This document shows, in pieces, positions 41,334 through 54,243 of a DNA stretch of 64,000 bases; the first letter of the stretch is position 1, and every line of letters starts with the position of its first letter. Source of the DNA: Verticillium longisporum (taxonomy: Eukaryota; Ascomycota; Sordariomycetes; Glomerellales; Plectosphaerellaceae). The DNA is taken from contig JAETXT010000012.1 in assembly GCA_019188255.1 (NCBI GenBank), positions 1,550,001 through 1,614,000 of the forward strand, in the 5' to 3' direction. The notes beneath the pieces were generated by a model, which saw nothing but the letters and a program-made list of their open reading frames with translations, was not told the origin of the DNA and searched no databases. A program made the translations under genes and the position numbers.

Positions 41334-44077
41334 TTAACCCCGCACAGCGGCGCCCAGCGCACCGCCGGTGAACTGCGTGCCACCCGCCTGGCGTTGCGCG
41401 TGGCCACCGCCGCCGCGGCCGCCGCCACCGCCTCCCCTGCCGCCACGGCCGCGACCTCCGCCGCGTCCGCGACCGCCCTGCCTCTCGAAGGCGTTGGCTG
41501 AGCCCTGCGTGCGCTGCTCCAGTGTCCGCTCGTTCGTCTCGATGAGCGAGCTCGCGCGGTCCCACATGGCGATCGCCAAGCTCTGCAGGCGGCTGAGCTC
41601 GACGCCCTTGCGGAAGATGACGGTCGACGTGACCTGGTCGAGCGAAGCCGCCAGCTCCTCGTGGCTGATCATCTTGCTGATCACAGCCAGCACCTTGCTC
41701 GTCTCCATCTCGAACATGGCGCTGAGCGTCTCCGACGCCAGCGTGTCGTAGAAGGGCGCGTACGTGAAGAGGTACGTGCGCAGACCCTCCTCTTGGATCT
41801 GCTTGGCGAGCATCGTCTTGATGTCGTCCGTGTTCGGCATGAGCTCCCAGATCTTGATGCTGTGGATGAAGTGGATCGACTTCTTCCAGTCGCCCGCCGC
41901 GAGCGCCTTGGACGCCTGCATGACGTGGTCACGCGTGTTCTCTGGGGGCCGGTGAAGATCTGACGCTCGTGGTACTCGAGCATGCGCCTGTACGTCTTGC
42001 TGATGTTGCGCTTCTTGATGTCCGGTGATGAGCCGGTCTGGGCGAGAACGGGGATCTCGAGCAGCATGCTGCAGGTGAGGTACACGCACTCGAGGAGCTC
42101 GAGGTTAATGTGCATGTGGAAGGGCAGCTGGCGCTGCTTCTCGAGCCTCTCCTGCTCGGGCGACACCTGGTTGTACCTTTGGATCATGACGCCCTGCGCC
42201 AACAGCTCCTTCTGGCGACCGCTGCCGCAAATTTCTTGCAGAGTGTTCTGTGCATCGTAGACGAGACCCTTGCGGAAGGCGCAGAGACCGACCTGGACCA
42301 GCGTACGGTTGTAGAGAATCTGAGAAAGAACGTCGAACTGGGGAATGTTCTCCTGCAGATGGGACATGAGCATCATGTCACGAGCGTTGTAGTACTCGTT
42401 GTGCAGGGCGAGGAAGTAGACACGGCACAGCATGGCGCGAGCACGGAGGATACCCTCGGCGTTGCTGAAGAGGTAGTTGCAGAGGACGTCGACGAGGTTG
42501 CTGGCATCGGCGTCTTCAGAGCGAGGCGTGATGTCCGACTCGGCCTTGGCAGAGGCAGTCTTCCAGGCGTTCTCCTCAAGAATCTTGATGACTTGGGCAG
42601 GCTGAACCAATAGTTAGCAATAGATCGTTGGTTGAAAGTAAAGACAGTGGGCTCACCTTGAAGTAGACGTGCTCGAGCCTCCTCGTGACAACACGGTTGA
42701 TGCTTTCCTGAGTAATATCGAGCGCAGCATCCTTGCGGAGGTACTCGTAGTACAGCTGGCCGCGGAAGATGATGTTGTACAGGGCGCCCTCATCAGTCAG
42801 ACGCTCAATGTACTCCGAGGTGTGAGGGTCGATGTTCTGGAGCGAGCGGGTGAGCTCATCATCCAGACGCTCGATGAATGAGACGATGCTGCCAGGGACC
42901 TTGATGTACTTCTCGCCCTCCTCAAGCGCAGGAGGCTTCTCGTCGTCCTCCCACTCCTCGGCGTTCTCGACAACCACGTAATCGGGGTTGGCCTCGAGGA
43001 CCTCAAACAGGGTGGCAAGCTCCTTTTCGGCGGCCTTCCAGTGCTCGACGGGCATCGAAGTGGCACCGCTGGAGCTGAGGTCGAAACGCGTGGAGACGAG
43101 GGCAAGGAGGACGCGGATCTTCTGGTAGGGCGTGCTAGCGATTTCGCTGAGCTTCTCCATAGTCTTGATCTGCTCGGTGCGGTCGGTGTTCTTCTTGCCG
43201 CGAGACTCGATGATGCCACGGAGATGCTTGAAGATGCTCTCGGGGGTGAACTGGAGGGTGCGACCGCCCTTGCCGACCGTGGCAAAGCCATCATCCTCGC
43301 CGAGGGGCTCGGCAACATCCTCAGCCTCGGCGATGCGAACAGTCTTCTTGGGCTTGGGAACCTTCTCCTCTTCCTCCTCGGAATCCATGAAGGCATCGTT
43401 GTCGGCACGGTAGGCCTCGATCTGCGACTGGTAGTCCTTGTTGACCTTCTTGATCTTCTGCTTGACAGCGTTCAGGCCACGGGCAGCGATGGCGTTCATC
43501 TTCTTCGGCGTGACCTTCTGCTTGGCAACGGCCTCGTTCATGTAGTCCTCGAGTTCGGCAATGGTCTTGATGTAAGACTTGGGCGTCTTCCTCGACTCTT
43601 GGATCTTGGCGACCAGGCGGTTGAGCGTGTCGAATTCTGGTAACGCGGGGTCAGCATCAGTGCTCTTGCCTTCTCGCTTCCCCGAAAGCATGCGAGTCAA
43701 TCCTTACCACTCGAAATAGAGGCCCAGTCGCCATTCTTCTCGCCGTTCTCAATCAACTTGATGGTCGCCTCGAGTTCCTCGTGGCGCTTGTCCTTTGCGC
43801 TCCTAACCTTGAGCCCCTGCTCGTCGTCGCTGTCCTCGCTCTCAGAGCTGGCATCTTTGAGGAAACGGTTCAGGCCGGTCGCCTTTCCTCCATCGTCGTC
43901 GCTTGAGTCGTCATCCGAGTCATCTTCGTCATTATCATCGTCAGAGTCGTCATCGGAATCGTCGTCGTCGCGGACCTTCTTCTCTTCCTCCTCCTCCTCC
44001 TCGGAGTAGAGCTCCTCCTCGTCGGAAGAGCTCTCGGAGGAGCTGTCGTCACCACCACGGCGTGAGAACCTGGACAT
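41334..44077 (-). CDS. nip1: Translation initiation factor eIF3 subunit C, with a one-base frameshift
   Basis: Exons 44077-43708, 43636-42657 and 42601-41334 encode about 872 residues. The start [20 protein letters not shown] and acidic Ser-rich N-terminus are typical of Nip1, which binds eIF1 and eIF5. The eIF3c core runs from [20 protein letters not shown] onward, the PCI domain is near 640-780 ([20 protein letters not shown]) and the C-terminal tail is an RGG-rich repeat. The frame breaks at the GGGGG run 41944-41948 (CCCCC on the coding strand), between ERQIFTGP and [14 protein letters not shown]. One extra base restores the protein. eIF3c is essential, so a sequence error is the likely cause. 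The gene is divergent from prp8. Confidence 0.9.
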
Positions 44078-44623
44078 TTAGGGAGTTGCTTTGCTGGCGC
44101 TCAAAAGGGGATGCCCGGACGGTCTCAAGGTGAGGGGGGAGGGAGGGGGGTGGTAGTGGGTGAAGAGTGAGGCAGACTGGTGGAGGGGAAAATCAGTAAT
44201 TTTCTGTGCGTGCAAGGCAGCGAGTGACTCAGTGATGGTGGTTGGCTCGTTGCGACCCAAAGAACCCCACGTTGCTAAAAGCAGCGACGGCCCTGGCCTT
44301 ACCCGAACGAGACTAGCGCAATTTGCATCTGCCTGGAGTTCCAGTCAGGAAAAACTCGAGGTGACCGAGACGAGTCGTCTTCATCATCAATCTCGTAACG
44401 ATACCTATCGTTGCGACAGTCATCGCCGCCCGAATCGCGTGACTGATCGTTCACCACATTCATTCATTTCAAAGCGATTTTTCTGTTCCCGAATACCCTG
44501 CCGCATCGCCCGGACTCCACGTCGTTTAACGCGTCTCGGGAGTCGCGCCAGCGACAGTCGTCGAGCTCAGACGAACTCCCTCCCGCCCTCGCTCGCATCA
44601 TCACAATCGCCGATTCATCCAAC
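44078..44623. other. Divergent promoter region nip1/prp8
   Basis: A 546-bp interval between the start codons of two essential genes. A G-rich/purine stretch lies at 44128-44165. No TATA box or further gene is recognised. Confidence 0.5.
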
Positions 44624-47600
44624 ATGTCCTCACAACCACCACCCCCTCCTCCGGGATGGGGCCCTCCGCCGCCGCCGCCTCCTCCACCTTCCTCATCGCT
44701 GCCTCCTCCTCCATCCGCCCCCGCGCCGCCACCACCTGGATACCGTCCTCCGACCGACCCTCAAATCGCAAAGTTTGCCCAGAAGAAGAAGGAATGGCTT
44801 CGGGATCAACGCGCCCGCTTTGGCGAGAAGCGGAAGAGCGGGTTTGTCGAGACGCAGAAAGCTGACATGCCACCGGAGCATCTACGCAAGATCGTCAAAG
44901 ACATTGGTGATGTGTCGCAGAAGAAGTACACCAGCGACAAGCGAAGCTATCTTGGAGCTCTTAAGTTCATGCCGCACGCCGTCCTGAAGCTGCTGGAGAA
45001 CATGCCCATGCCCTGGGAGTCAGCGCGCGAGGTCAAGGTTCTGTATCACGTCAACGGGTGCCTGACCCTCGTCAACGAGATCCCTCGCGTCATCGAGCCT
45101 GTCTTCTTCGCGCAGTGGGCCATGATGTGGACGTTCATGCGAAAGGAGAAGGCCGACCGAAGGCTGTTCAAGCGTATGCGCTTCCCACCATTTGATGACG
45201 AAGAGCCCCCGCTGTCGTGGTCTGAGAACCTCGAAGACGTTGAGCCTGCGGAGCCTATCCAGATGGAGCTGAACGAGGACGAAGACGCAGCAGTTTACGA
45301 ATGGTTCTACGATCACAGGCCGCTCCTTGATACACCACATGTCAATGGCGACAGCTACAAGTCTTGGAACCTTACTCTTCCTCAGATGGCCACGCTCTTC
45401 CGACTGAGTCGACCCCTCATTTCAGACGTTGTCGACAAGAACTACTTCTACCTCTTCGACCGCAAGAGTTTCCTGACTGGAAAGGCGCTCAACGTCGCAC
45501 TACCAGGCGGACCGCGCTTCGAGCCCCTCTACAAGGACATCGATCCCAACGATGAGGACTTTGGAGAGTTTAACGCCATCGACCGAATCATCTTCCGTAA
45601 TCCTGTCAGGACAGAGTTCCGCGTGGCGTATCCCTATCTCTACAACTCCCTTCCCCGAAGTGTTCATCTCGCTTGGCATTCATACCCTCAGATCGTCTTC
45701 AAGCGTTCCGACAACCCGGACCTGCCAGCTTTCCACTTCGATCACAGGATCAATCCCATCTCGTCCCGCGCCGTAGCACCGAAGAACCTCACCATCAGCC
45801 ACGAGGACGAGCTCTTTGGCGTCGGCAACAACGAGGAGGACGAGGATGTGTTTGAGCTGCCAGCCGACGTCGAGCCATTCTTGAATGAAGAGGAACTCTT
45901 CAATGACGACACGGCTGCTGCCATTGAGCTGTGGTGGGCGCCGTTTCCCTTTGATCGTCGCTCCGGGCGCATGGTTCGCGCCCAGGATGTGCCTCTCATC
46001 AAGCAATGGTACCTCGAGCACGCGCCAACGGACAAGCCTCCCGTCAAGGTTCGCGTGTCGTACCAAAAGCTCTTGAAGAACTTCGTTCTGAACGAGGTCC
46101 ACAAGAAGAAGCCAAAGTCACAGCAGCAACAGAACCTGATGCGGAGTCTCAGGCAGACCAAGTTCTTCCAGCAGACCACCATCGACTGGGTCGAAGCCGG
46201 TTTGCAGGTCTGCCGACAAGGTTTCAACATGCTTAATCTCTTGATCCACCGCAAGAACCTTACCTACCTTCATCTCGACTACAACTTCAACCTGAAGCCT
46301 GTCAAGACCCTCACAACCAAGGAGCGAAAGAAGTCGCGTTTCGGCAACGCTTTCCACCTGATGCGTGAGATCCTGCGTTTGACCAAGCTGATCGTCGATG
46401 CCCAGGTTCAATACCGCCTCGGCAACATCGACCCTTTCCAGCTGGCTGACGGCATCCTCTATGCTTTCAACCATGTGGGTCAGCTAACGGGCATGTACCG
46501 TTACAAGTACAAGCTGATGCACCAGATTCGTTCCTGCAAGGATCTGAAGCATCTGATTTACTATCGCTTCAACTCTGCTCCCGTCGGCAAGGGCCCCGGC
46601 TGCGGTTTCTGGGCTCCCGCCTGGCGAGTCTGGCTCTTCTTCATGAGGGGTATCATTCCACTCTTGGAGCGATGGCTTGGCAACCTTCTGTCTCGTCAGT
46701 TTGAGGGCCGCCACAGCAAGGGTGTTGCCAAAACCGTCACGAAGCAGCGTGTCGAGTCTCACTTTGACCTTGAGCTTCGCGCTTCGGTCATGGCGGACTT
46801 GATGGACATGATGCCAGAAGGCATCAAGCAGAACAAGGTCAACACTGTGCTCCAGCATCTTTCCGAAGCGTGGAGGTGCTGGAAGAGCAACATTCCTTGG
46901 AAGGTGCCTGGCTTGCCAGCGCCCATTGAAAACATCATTCTGCGTTACGTCAAAGCCAAGGCGGATTGGTGGATCTCAGTTGCTCACTACAACCGAGAGC
47001 GTATTCGACGCGGTGCGACGGTCGACAAGACTGTGGCTAAAAAGAACGTCGGTCGTTTGACTCGTCTCTGGCTTAAGGCTGAGCAGGAGCGCCAGCACAA
47101 CCACATGAAGGACGGTCCTTACGTCTCTTCTGAGGAGGCCGTGGCTATCTACACCACCACCGTGCACTGGCTCGAGTCGCGAAAGTTTTCTCCCATTCCC
47201 TTCCCCAGCGTGTCCTACAAGCATGACACCAAGATTCTCATCCTCGCCCTAGAGCGCCTCCGTGAGGCCTACTCTGTCAAGGGTCGTCTGAACCAGAGCC
47301 AGCGTGAGGAGTTGGCCCTGATCGAGCAGGCTTACGACAGCCCCGGCACAACTCTCGAACGCATCAAGCGCTTCCTCCTGACACAGCGTGCCTTCAAGGA
47401 GGTAGGCATCGACATGAACGACAACTACAGCACAATCAATCCTGTCTATGATATCGAGCCCATTGAGAAGATCAGTGATGCCTACCTTGACCAGTATCTC
47501 TGGTACCAGGCTGATCAACGCCACCTGTTCCCTGCGTGGATAAAACCTTCAGATTCGGAAGTGCCTCCCCTTCTGGTGTACAAGTGGGCACAGGGCATCA

Positions 47601-50600
47601 ATAACTTGGACAAGGTTTGGGAAACCGAAAACGGAGAGTGCAACGTCATGATCGAGACGGAGTTGTCCAAGGTGTACGACAAAATGGAACTTACTCTGCT
47701 CAACTCACTGTTGAGGCTGATCATGGACCACAACCTGGCAGACTATATCACTGCCAAGAACAACGTTCAGCTGACCTACAAGGACATGAACCATGTCAAC
47801 AGCTACGGTATGATCCGTGGCTTGCAGTTCTCGGCCTTCGTTTTCCAGTACTACGGTCTCGTCCTGGACCTGCTGCTTCTTGGCCCCCAAAGAGCGAGCG
47901 AGATTGCGGGTCCCCCTCAAAGCCCCAATGACTTCCTGCAGTTCCGCGACAAGGAGACGGAAACCCGTCACCCGATTCGTCTCTACACCCGTTATGTCGA
48001 CAAGATCTGGGTGTTCCTGCGTTTCACTGCGGAAGATTCGCGTGACCTGATCCAACGTTTCCTCACGGAACAACCCGACCCCAACTTTGAGAATGTTATC
48101 GGCTTTAAGAGCAAGAAGTGCTGGCCAAGAGATTCTCGCATGCGGCTGATGAGGCACGATGTCAACCTAGGAAGGGCTGTCTTCTGGGACCTCAAGAACC
48201 GCCTCCCGCGATCCATCACCACCATTGAGTGGGATGACAGCTTCACGAGCGTCTACAGTCGGGATAACCCCAACCTCCTCTTCTCTATGTGCGGCTTCGA
48301 AGTTCGCATTCTCCCCAAGATTCGGAATCAGAACGATGAGTTCCCTGTCAAGGACAGCGTGTGGTCGCTTGTTGACAATACCACGAAGGAGCGAACAGCG
48401 CACGCCTTCCTCCAGGTGACTGAAGATGATATCCAGAAGTTCAACAACCGCATTCGTCAGATTCTCATGTCTTCTGGTTCCACTACATTCACCAAGATCG
48501 CCAACAAGTGGAACACGGCCTTGATCGCTCTTTTCACCTACTACCGCGAGGCTGCAGTCTCCACCATTGAGCTACTAGACACCATTGTCAAGTGTGAGAC
48601 GAAGATTCAGACCCGTGTCAAGATTGGCCTGAATTCTAAGATGCCGTCTCGATTCCCGCCTGCGGTGTTCTACACCCCTAAGGAACTGGGTGGTCTGGGT
48701 ATGATCTCTGGTTCTCACATTCTCATTCCCGCGAGTGACAAGCGGTGGTCCAAGCAAACGGACACAGGAGTTACGCACTACCGTTCTGGTATGACCCATG
48801 ACGAAGAGACTCTCATTCCCAACATTTTCCGATATATCATTCCTTGGGAAGCCGAGTTCATCGACTCGCAGCGCGTCTGGACCGAATACTCGCAGAAGCG
48901 CATGGAAGCCAACCAACAGAACCGTCGCCTGACGCTCGAGGACCTCGAGGACAGCTGGGACCGCGGTCTGCCTCGCATCAACACGCTCTTCCAGAAGGAT
49001 CGCAGCACGCTTAGCTTTGACAAGGGCTTCCGCGCTCGTGCCGAGTTCAAGATCTACCAGCTCATGAAGAACAACCCGTTCTGGTGGACGAGTCAGCGTC
49101 ACGACGGCAAGCTCTGGAACCTCAACGCCTACCGCACTGACGTTATCCAAGCACTTGGTGGTGTTGAGACCATTCTCGAGCACACGCTTTTCAAGGCCAC
49201 GGGATTCCCGTCCTGGGAAGGCCTCTTCTGGGAGAAAGCGTGCTTGGCCAAGGGAACAATGCTTCTGCGATACGACAGCACCAAGGTTGCGGTTGAAGAC
49301 GTCAAAGAGGGCGACTTGCTGCTGGGACCTGACGGCGGCCCGCGACGTGCCTTTAACATCGTCAGCGGAAACGATCGTCTTTACCGCATCGAAGTTGGCG
49401 GCAGCAAGGAGGATCTTGTCGTAACGCCAAATCACATCCTTGTCCTTCATCGAGAAAGCCTGAAGGGCAATGTCCAGGGTTCGGCCACAGAGCGCTATGA
49501 TACAGTTGAAATGACCGCTACAGAGTTCGCATCTCTTGATCCCACCGAACAAGGCAAACATCGACTGTTCAGATCCCCTGGGTTCGAGCTGCCCGAGCGA
49601 AAAGTACCCGTCGATCCATACTTCCTGGGCCTCTGGCTCGGCGATGGAAACCGATCTAGCGACACGTCCTACTCCAACCAGGAGGCGGAAGTACGCCAAT
49701 TCCTTGTTCGTCATGCCAGTGATCTCGATCTTCACCTTGTGTGGCATGATCAACTTGGCCACACTACTGTGAGCAGAACCCGACCAGCAGAGCCAACGCT
49801 TCCTCAGGTGAACAAAGCGGCACAGCCTGATCGACCTCTCAAGCGCCTCGCCAGGCAGACTATTATGAAGCAACGACTGACTGCGGGCTGGACTGTTCAA
49901 CCTCATCGTGCTCCCGGCGAGGCTAGAGTTTGGACCGCGCCCCAAGCTGCTCTGTGCGTTGGCAACGACCGAAAGCACGCATTGGACCCTGTTTCTGGCA
50001 GCGAATTGGACGACGTCGAATTGGACCTACTTGAGATCGACGATGAAGCACCCTCTGGACAAAACTCAGACAGACAAAACTCGGGGCGCAAGTGCATCCG
50101 CCTTCGCATGGGTCGTGCTTCTTACGGCGACATCCAAGAAGAGGAACAGAACCAGCTACTTGATGATATCGTGGATAGACCCCCAGGCAAGTCTGGTATT
50201 AACACGCTTCGTCATGCTCTCAACGAGCTTGGGCTACTCTCACGCGGCGAAACTGGACCCCAGGCTGATCGCAAGCGAATTCCCTCCGAATACATGCAAA
50301 ATTCGCGAGCGGTTCGCCTAGCTGTTCTTGCAGGCCTTCTTGATACAGATGGCTGGTACGTTTGCTCGGAGAACGTGTTCGGCTTCGCTCAGAGCAAGCG
50401 CCAGCACTCTACTTTGTTCTGGGATGCTGTCGCCCTGGCTCGCTCTCTTGGCTTTGGTGTATGGACTAAGGAACGCATGGTGTGGAATCCGGAACGCACT
50501 GCTCAGTTCCCTCAGTTCTTTGCTCAGATCTCTGGAAACCTGACTGAGATTCCCTGCCTGCTCCTGCGCAAGCAAACCTGCGAGCGCTTCATCCCGCAGA

Positions 50601-53209
50601 CCCATAGCTTCGCCATCAAGTCAATCTCTCTGGAAGCCGAGGATACGGAGTGGGCAGGGTTCAGAGTCGATCAAGATCAGCTCTACTTGCGGCACGATTA
50701 CTTCGTTCTCCACAACAGTGGTTTTGAAGAGTCCATGAAGTTCAAGAAGCTCACGAACGCGCAGCGTTCCGGTTTGAACCAGATCCCGAATCGTCGCTTC
50801 ACTCTTTGGTGGTCACCCACGATAAACCGCGCCAATGTGTACGTGGGTTTCCAGGTCCAACTTGATCTGACTGGTATCTTCTTGCACGGCAAGATTCCTA
50901 CTCTCAAGATCTCGCTGATTCAGATCTTCCGTGCCCATCTGTGGCAAAAGATCCACGAATCTGTGGTCATGGATTTGTGTCAAGTCTTTGACCAGGAACT
51001 CGAGTCCCTTGGTATCAGCATGGTGCAAAAAGAGACGATCCATCCTCGTAAATCGTACAAGATGAACAGCTCTTGCGCTGACATCCTTCTCTTCGCCAAC
51101 CACAAGTGGAATGTCACCAGGCCGTCAATGCTGTTTGACACCAAGGACGTCATCGAGCCAACAAGTACAAACAAGTTTTGGGTCGACGTTCAACTTCGCT
51201 ATGGCGACTACGACTCACACGACATTGAACGTTACACACGTGCGAAATACCTCGACTACACGACCGATAGCGCGAGTATTTACCCGTCTGCCACCGGTCT
51301 AATGATTGGTATTGATCTCGCATATAACCTGTACTCCGCTTATGGCATGTACTTCCCCGGTCTCAAGGTACTTATTCAGCAGGCCATGGCCAAGGTCATG
51401 AAGGCCAACCCTGCCTTGTATGTTCTTCGCGAGCGTATTAGAAAGGGTCTGCAGCTCTACGCTTCGGAGAACACCCAGGAGTTCCTGAATTCGCAGAACT
51501 ACTCTGAACTCTTCAGCAACCAGACTCAGCTGTTCATTGACGATACCAACGTCTACCGTGTTACAATTCACAAGACATTTGAAGGCAACCTGACGACAAA
51601 ACCAATCAACGGAGCCATCTTCATCTTCAACCCTCGCACCGGTCAACTCTTCCTCAAGATCATTCACACAAGTGTCTGGGCAGGCCAGAAGCGTCTCGGT
51701 CAGCTCGCAAAGTGGAAGACTGCCGAAGAAGTTGCAGCCCTGATCCGCTCCCTGCCCGTGGAAGAACAGCCGAAGCAGCTGATTGTCACCCGCAAGGGTC
51801 TCCTTGACCCTCTCGAGGTCCATCTCCTCGACTTCCCCAACATCTCCATTCGCGCCTCCGAGCTGCAACTTCCGTTCCAGGCTGCGATGAAGGTTGAGAA
51901 GCTGGGTGACATGATTCTTCGCGCTACCGAGCCGCAGATGGTTTTGTTCAACCTTTATGACGAGTGGCTCAAGTCTCTTTCGTCATACACCGCATTCTCG
52001 CGTCTGATTCTCATTCTTCGAGCTCTGCACGTCAATACAGACAAGACCAAGCTCATCCTTCGACCCGACAAGACGGTCATCACACAAGACCACCATATTT
52101 GGCCCACACTGTCGGACGAAGACTGGGTCAAGGTCGAAGTGCAGCTTCGCGATCTCATCCTGAATGACTACGGAAAGAAGAACAATGTCAACGTGTCGAG
52201 TCTGACCAGCAGCGAAGTTCGCGACATTATTCTCGGCATGGAGATCTCGGCGCCCTCGATGCAGAGGCAGCAGGCTGCGGAGATTGAGAAGCAGCAGCAG
52301 GAACAGCAGCAGCTGACCGCTGTAACGACCAAGACACAGAACGTGCACGGCGAGGAGCTCGTCGTGACCACGACGTCTCAGTTCGAGCAGCAGACTTTCG
52401 CCTCCAAGACAGAATGGAGAACTCGCGCGATTGCCACGTCCAACCTACGCACCAAGTCGAACAATATCTACGTCTCCTCCGTGGACAATGACTCGGATGA
52501 TATTACCTACGTAATGCCCAACAACATTCTCAAACGGTTCATCACCATTGCCGATCTTCGCGTTCAGGTCGCCGGCTACCTTTACGGAACATCTGTTCCC
52601 GACAACGACCAAGTCAAGGAGATCAAGTGCATCGTTATGATCCCCCAGATCGGCGGTCTCCGCAACGTGCAGCTCCCACAACAGCTGCCGCAGCACGAGT
52701 ACCTCGAGAACATGGAGCCCCTCGGCGTCATCCACACCATGTCCGGCTCGGAGCTGCCGTACATGTCGGCCATGGACGTTACCGAGCACGCCAAGCTGCT
52801 CGACACGCACTCGACCTGGGACAAGAACGACACCATCACTGTCGCCGTCGCCTTCACGCCCGGCTCCGTCTCGCTCTCGGCCTGGGGTCTCACGCCGCAG
52901 GGCTACAAGTGGGGCGCCGAGAACAAGGACCTCGGAAGCGACCAGCCGCAGGGCTTCACGACGAGTATGGGCACCAAGCGCAAGCTGCTCCTCAGTCCCC
53001 GTTTCCGCGGCTTCTTCCTCGTGCCGGAGACGGGCAAGTGGAACTACAGCTTTATGGGCAGCGCCTTTGCGGGCATGGAAAAGAAGCCCGTGCACGTCAA
53101 GCTCGACACGCCGCTGCCGTTCTACAGCGACCTGCATCGTCCCATCCACTTCCACAGCTTCGCCGAGCTGGAGGACATTTGGGTGGACCGACAGGACAAC
53201 TTTGCGTAA
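44624..53209 (+). CDS. prp8: Pre-mRNA splicing factor Prp8, carrying an intein
   Basis: A single uninterrupted frame of 2861 residues. Removing the intein (1540-2031) leaves 2369 residues, the normal Prp8 size. The N-terminus is a proline-rich tail ([20 protein letters not shown]). Recognisable blocks include PRO8NT ([20 protein letters not shown]), the PROCN region ([20 protein letters not shown]), the RT-like core, and the linker and endonuclease-like region ([20 protein letters not shown]). The RNase H-like region and a C-terminal JAB1/MPN domain ([20 protein letters not shown]) follow, ending QDNFA. Prp8 is the U5 snRNP scaffold that cradles the spliceosome active site. The intein interrupts [15 protein letters not shown]. 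There is no spliceosomal intron in 8.6 kb. Expression of functional Prp8 requires protein splicing. Confidence 0.97.
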   Translation: MSSQPPPPPPGWGPPPPPPPPPSSSLPPPPSAPAPPPPGYRPPTDPQIAKFAQKKKEWLRDQRARFGEKRKSGFVETQKADMPPEHLRKIVKDIGDVSQKKYTSDKRSYLGALKFMPHAVLKLLENMPMPWESAREVKVLYHVNGCLTLVNEIPRVIEPVFFAQWAMMWTFMRKEKADRRLFKRMRFPPFDDEEPPLSWSENLEDVEPAEPIQMELNEDEDAAVYEWFYDHRPLLDTPHVNGDSYKSWNLTLPQMATLFRLSRPLISDVVDKNYFYLFDRKSFLTGKALNVALPGGPRFEPLYKDIDPNDEDFGEFNAIDRIIFRNPVRTEFRVAYPYLYNSLPRSVHLAWHSYPQIVFKRSDNPDLPAFHFDHRINPISSRAVAPKNLTISHEDELFGVGNNEEDEDVFELPADVEPFLNEEELFNDDTAAAIELWWAPFPFDRRSGRMVRAQDVPLIKQWYLEHAPTDKPPVKVRVSYQKLLKNFVLNEVHKKKPKSQQQQNLMRSLRQTKFFQQTTIDWVEAGLQVCRQGFNMLNLLIHRKNLTYLHLDYNFNLKPVKTLTTKERKKSRFGNAFHLMREILRLTKLIVDAQVQYRLGNIDPFQLADGILYAFNHVGQLTGMYRYKYKLMHQIRSCKDLKHLIYYRFNSAPVGKGPGCGFWAPAWRVWLFFMRGIIPLLERWLGNLLSRQFEGRHSKGVAKTVTKQRVESHFDLELRASVMADLMDMMPEGIKQNKVNTVLQHLSEAWRCWKSNIPWKVPGLPAPIENIILRYVKAKADWWISVAHYNRERIRRGATVDKTVAKKNVGRLTRLWLKAEQERQHNHMKDGPYVSSEEAVAIYTTTVHWLESRKFSPIPFPSVSYKHDTKILILALERLREAYSVKGRLNQSQREELALIEQAYDSPGTTLERIKRFLLTQRAFKEVGIDMNDNYSTINPVYDIEPIEKISDAYLDQYLWYQADQRHLFPAWIKPSDSEVPPLLVYKWAQGINNLDKVWETENGECNVMIETELSKVYDKMELTLLNSLLRLIMDHNLADYITAKNNVQLTYKDMNHVNSYGMIRGLQFSAFVFQYYGLVLDLLLLGPQRASEIAGPPQSPNDFLQFRDKETETRHPIRLYTRYVDKIWVFLRFTAEDSRDLIQRFLTEQPDPNFENVIGFKSKKCWPRDSRMRLMRHDVNLGRAVFWDLKNRLPRSITTIEWDDSFTSVYSRDNPNLLFSMCGFEVRILPKIRNQNDEFPVKDSVWSLVDNTTKERTAHAFLQVTEDDIQKFNNRIRQILMSSGSTTFTKIANKWNTALIALFTYYREAAVSTIELLDTIVKCETKIQTRVKIGLNSKMPSRFPPAVFYTPKELGGLGMISGSHILIPASDKRWSKQTDTGVTHYRSGMTHDEETLIPNIFRYIIPWEAEFIDSQRVWTEYSQKRMEANQQNRRLTLEDLEDSWDRGLPRINTLFQKDRSTLSFDKGFRARAEFKIYQLMKNNPFWWTSQRHDGKLWNLNAYRTDVIQALGGVETILEHTLFKATGFPSWEGLFWEKACLAKGTMLLRYDSTKVAVEDVKEGDLLLGPDGGPRRAFNIVSGNDRLYRIEVGGSKEDLVVTPNHILVLHRESLKGNVQGSATERYDTVEMTATEFASLDPTEQGKHRLFRSPGFELPERKVPVDPYFLGLWLGDGNRSSDTSYSNQEAEVRQFLVRHASDLDLHLVWHDQLGHTTVSRTRPAEPTLPQVNKAAQPDRPLKRLARQTIMKQRLTAGWTVQPHRAPGEARVWTAPQAALCVGNDRKHALDPVSGSELDDVELDLLEIDDEAPSGQNSDRQNSGRKCIRLRMGRASYGDIQEEEQNQLLDDIVDRPPGKSGINTLRHALNELGLLSRGETGPQADRKRIPSEYMQNSRAVRLAVLAGLLDTDGWYVCSENVFGFAQSKRQHSTLFWDAVALARSLGFGVWTKERMVWNPERTAQFPQFFAQISGNLTEIPCLLLRKQTCERFIPQTHSFAIKSISLEAEDTEWAGFRVDQDQLYLRHDYFVLHNSGFEESMKFKKLTNAQRSGLNQIPNRRFTLWWSPTINRANVYVGFQVQLDLTGIFLHGKIPTLKISLIQIFRAHLWQKIHESVVMDLCQVFDQELESLGISMVQKETIHPRKSYKMNSSCADILLFANHKWNVTRPSMLFDTKDVIEPTSTNKFWVDVQLRYGDYDSHDIERYTRAKYLDYTTDSASIYPSATGLMIGIDLAYNLYSAYGMYFPGLKVLIQQAMAKVMKANPALYVLRERIRKGLQLYASENTQEFLNSQNYSELFSNQTQLFIDDTNVYRVTIHKTFEGNLTTKPINGAIFIFNPRTGQLFLKIIHTSVWAGQKRLGQLAKWKTAEEVAALIRSLPVEEQPKQLIVTRKGLLDPLEVHLLDFPNISIRASELQLPFQAAMKVEKLGDMILRATEPQMVLFNLYDEWLKSLSSYTAFSRLILILRALHVNTDKTKLILRPDKTVITQDHHIWPTLSDEDWVKVEVQLRDLILNDYGKKNNVNVSSLTSSEVRDIILGMEISAPSMQRQQAAEIEKQQQEQQQLTAVTTKTQNVHGEELVVTTTSQFEQQTFASKTEWRTRAIATSNLRTKSNNIYVSSVDNDSDDITYVMPNNILKRFITIADLRVQVAGYLYGTSVPDNDQVKEIKCIVMIPQIGGLRNVQLPQQLPQHEYLENMEPLGVIHTMSGSELPYMSAMDVTEHAKLLDTHSTWDKNDTITVAVAFTPGSVSLSAWGLTPQGYKWGAENKDLGSDQPQGFTTSMGTKRKLLLSPRFRGFFLVPETGKWNYSFMGSAFAGMEKKPVHVKLDTPLPFYSDLHRPIHFHSFAELEDIWVDRQDNFA
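49241..50716 (+). mobile_element. Prp8 intein with LAGLIDADG homing endonuclease
   Basis: A 492-residue in-frame insertion between WEKA and SGFEESM of Prp8. Splicing elements seen are Cys1 (block [13 protein letters not shown]), block B TPNH (Thr62, His65), block F/G with penultimate His491 and Asn492 (YFVLHN), and +1 nucleophile Ser. The central endonuclease has two LAGLIDADG helices, LGLWLGDG (129-136, Asp135) and LAGLLDTDG (363-371, acidic residues at 368/370). Both keep their metal-binding acids, so it may be active. About 80 residues between them form an acidic, low-complexity linker ([13 protein letters not shown]). Inteins at this Prp8 site are known in many fungi and move by homing into empty alleles. 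Codon usage resembles the host. Confidence 0.95.
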
Positions 53210-54243
53210 AGCACGCAACGAGAGCAAAGCACATCACACACAGAGGGAGACATGCAGAAGAAGGAGGGCGAAGGAGACAGGGAGGGGTGGTGGAATCGAA
53301 AGATTGTGAATGCGGTTGAGGCTTGCTGGGACACGGTAGGCTCGAACGTGGGATTTTCCGGGCTTTGTATGATGTGCCCAGCGGCACCTAGGGATGCCGG
53401 GCGAGGGGCCAGCGAGGAGGTCAGAGAGGCAGACACGTTGGAGAGGAGGGCCGTCTTTGGAATCTGGTGATTTGCGGTGATTGGCGTTTTGCGATGGACC
53501 TCGGACCGCGATGTACGTGTACAAGTAATGGCAAATGTAACTACCAAGAATGATGCATTCGGTTTTGACTACATGTATGATCAACTCTGGGTATGTTCCG
53601 TGTGGAACCCAAACTTCGGTTCGCTCGACCGAAAAGAAACATTTGTCATGGTCGGAAGATCAAGGAAGGGCGGCCTTGGGAGAAAGCCACGGCAGGATCG
53701 CCGTGATCTCCTGAGGAGTCTCCATCGCATTAAACCTTCAAGGGGGTAAGGCAGAGAGGGGGGTTAGGTAACAGGATCGATCGAATGGCTGGTTTACGAG
53801 AAATCAAAGTCGCACCAGGGTCAGAATCGGGGCGTACCAGCCCGCGCGGCTATGTTCGATGCGTTCGCCGTCTAGGTTTTTTGCCTCGTAGAGTTACGGT
53901 GATTTCGGCGTCTTTTCGATGTGTCGGTGAATTCTTTTTTTTGGTCGCGGTTTGATACCCGATGTGACGTCTGTCTTGGGCCGAAAACCCCGATACTGTT
54001 GCGCAACCCCAGAACGAAAGGGGATCCCATGCCTAGCTCATGTGTCCTTTGTTCTTTTATCATGGCGCGTGCCGAATATACAAACTCTGTCCCAGATGCA
54101 CGATGTCTGCCTGAAATGTGTCAAGCTATCGAAGTCTACCTCGATACAAATGTGCCGAGTATTGAACCCCTGCAATATCGGCCAGCACCAGCCATCACCA
54201 TTCTCTCGTGACACGATCAGGGTAGCATAGAGCTGCTCAAGCA

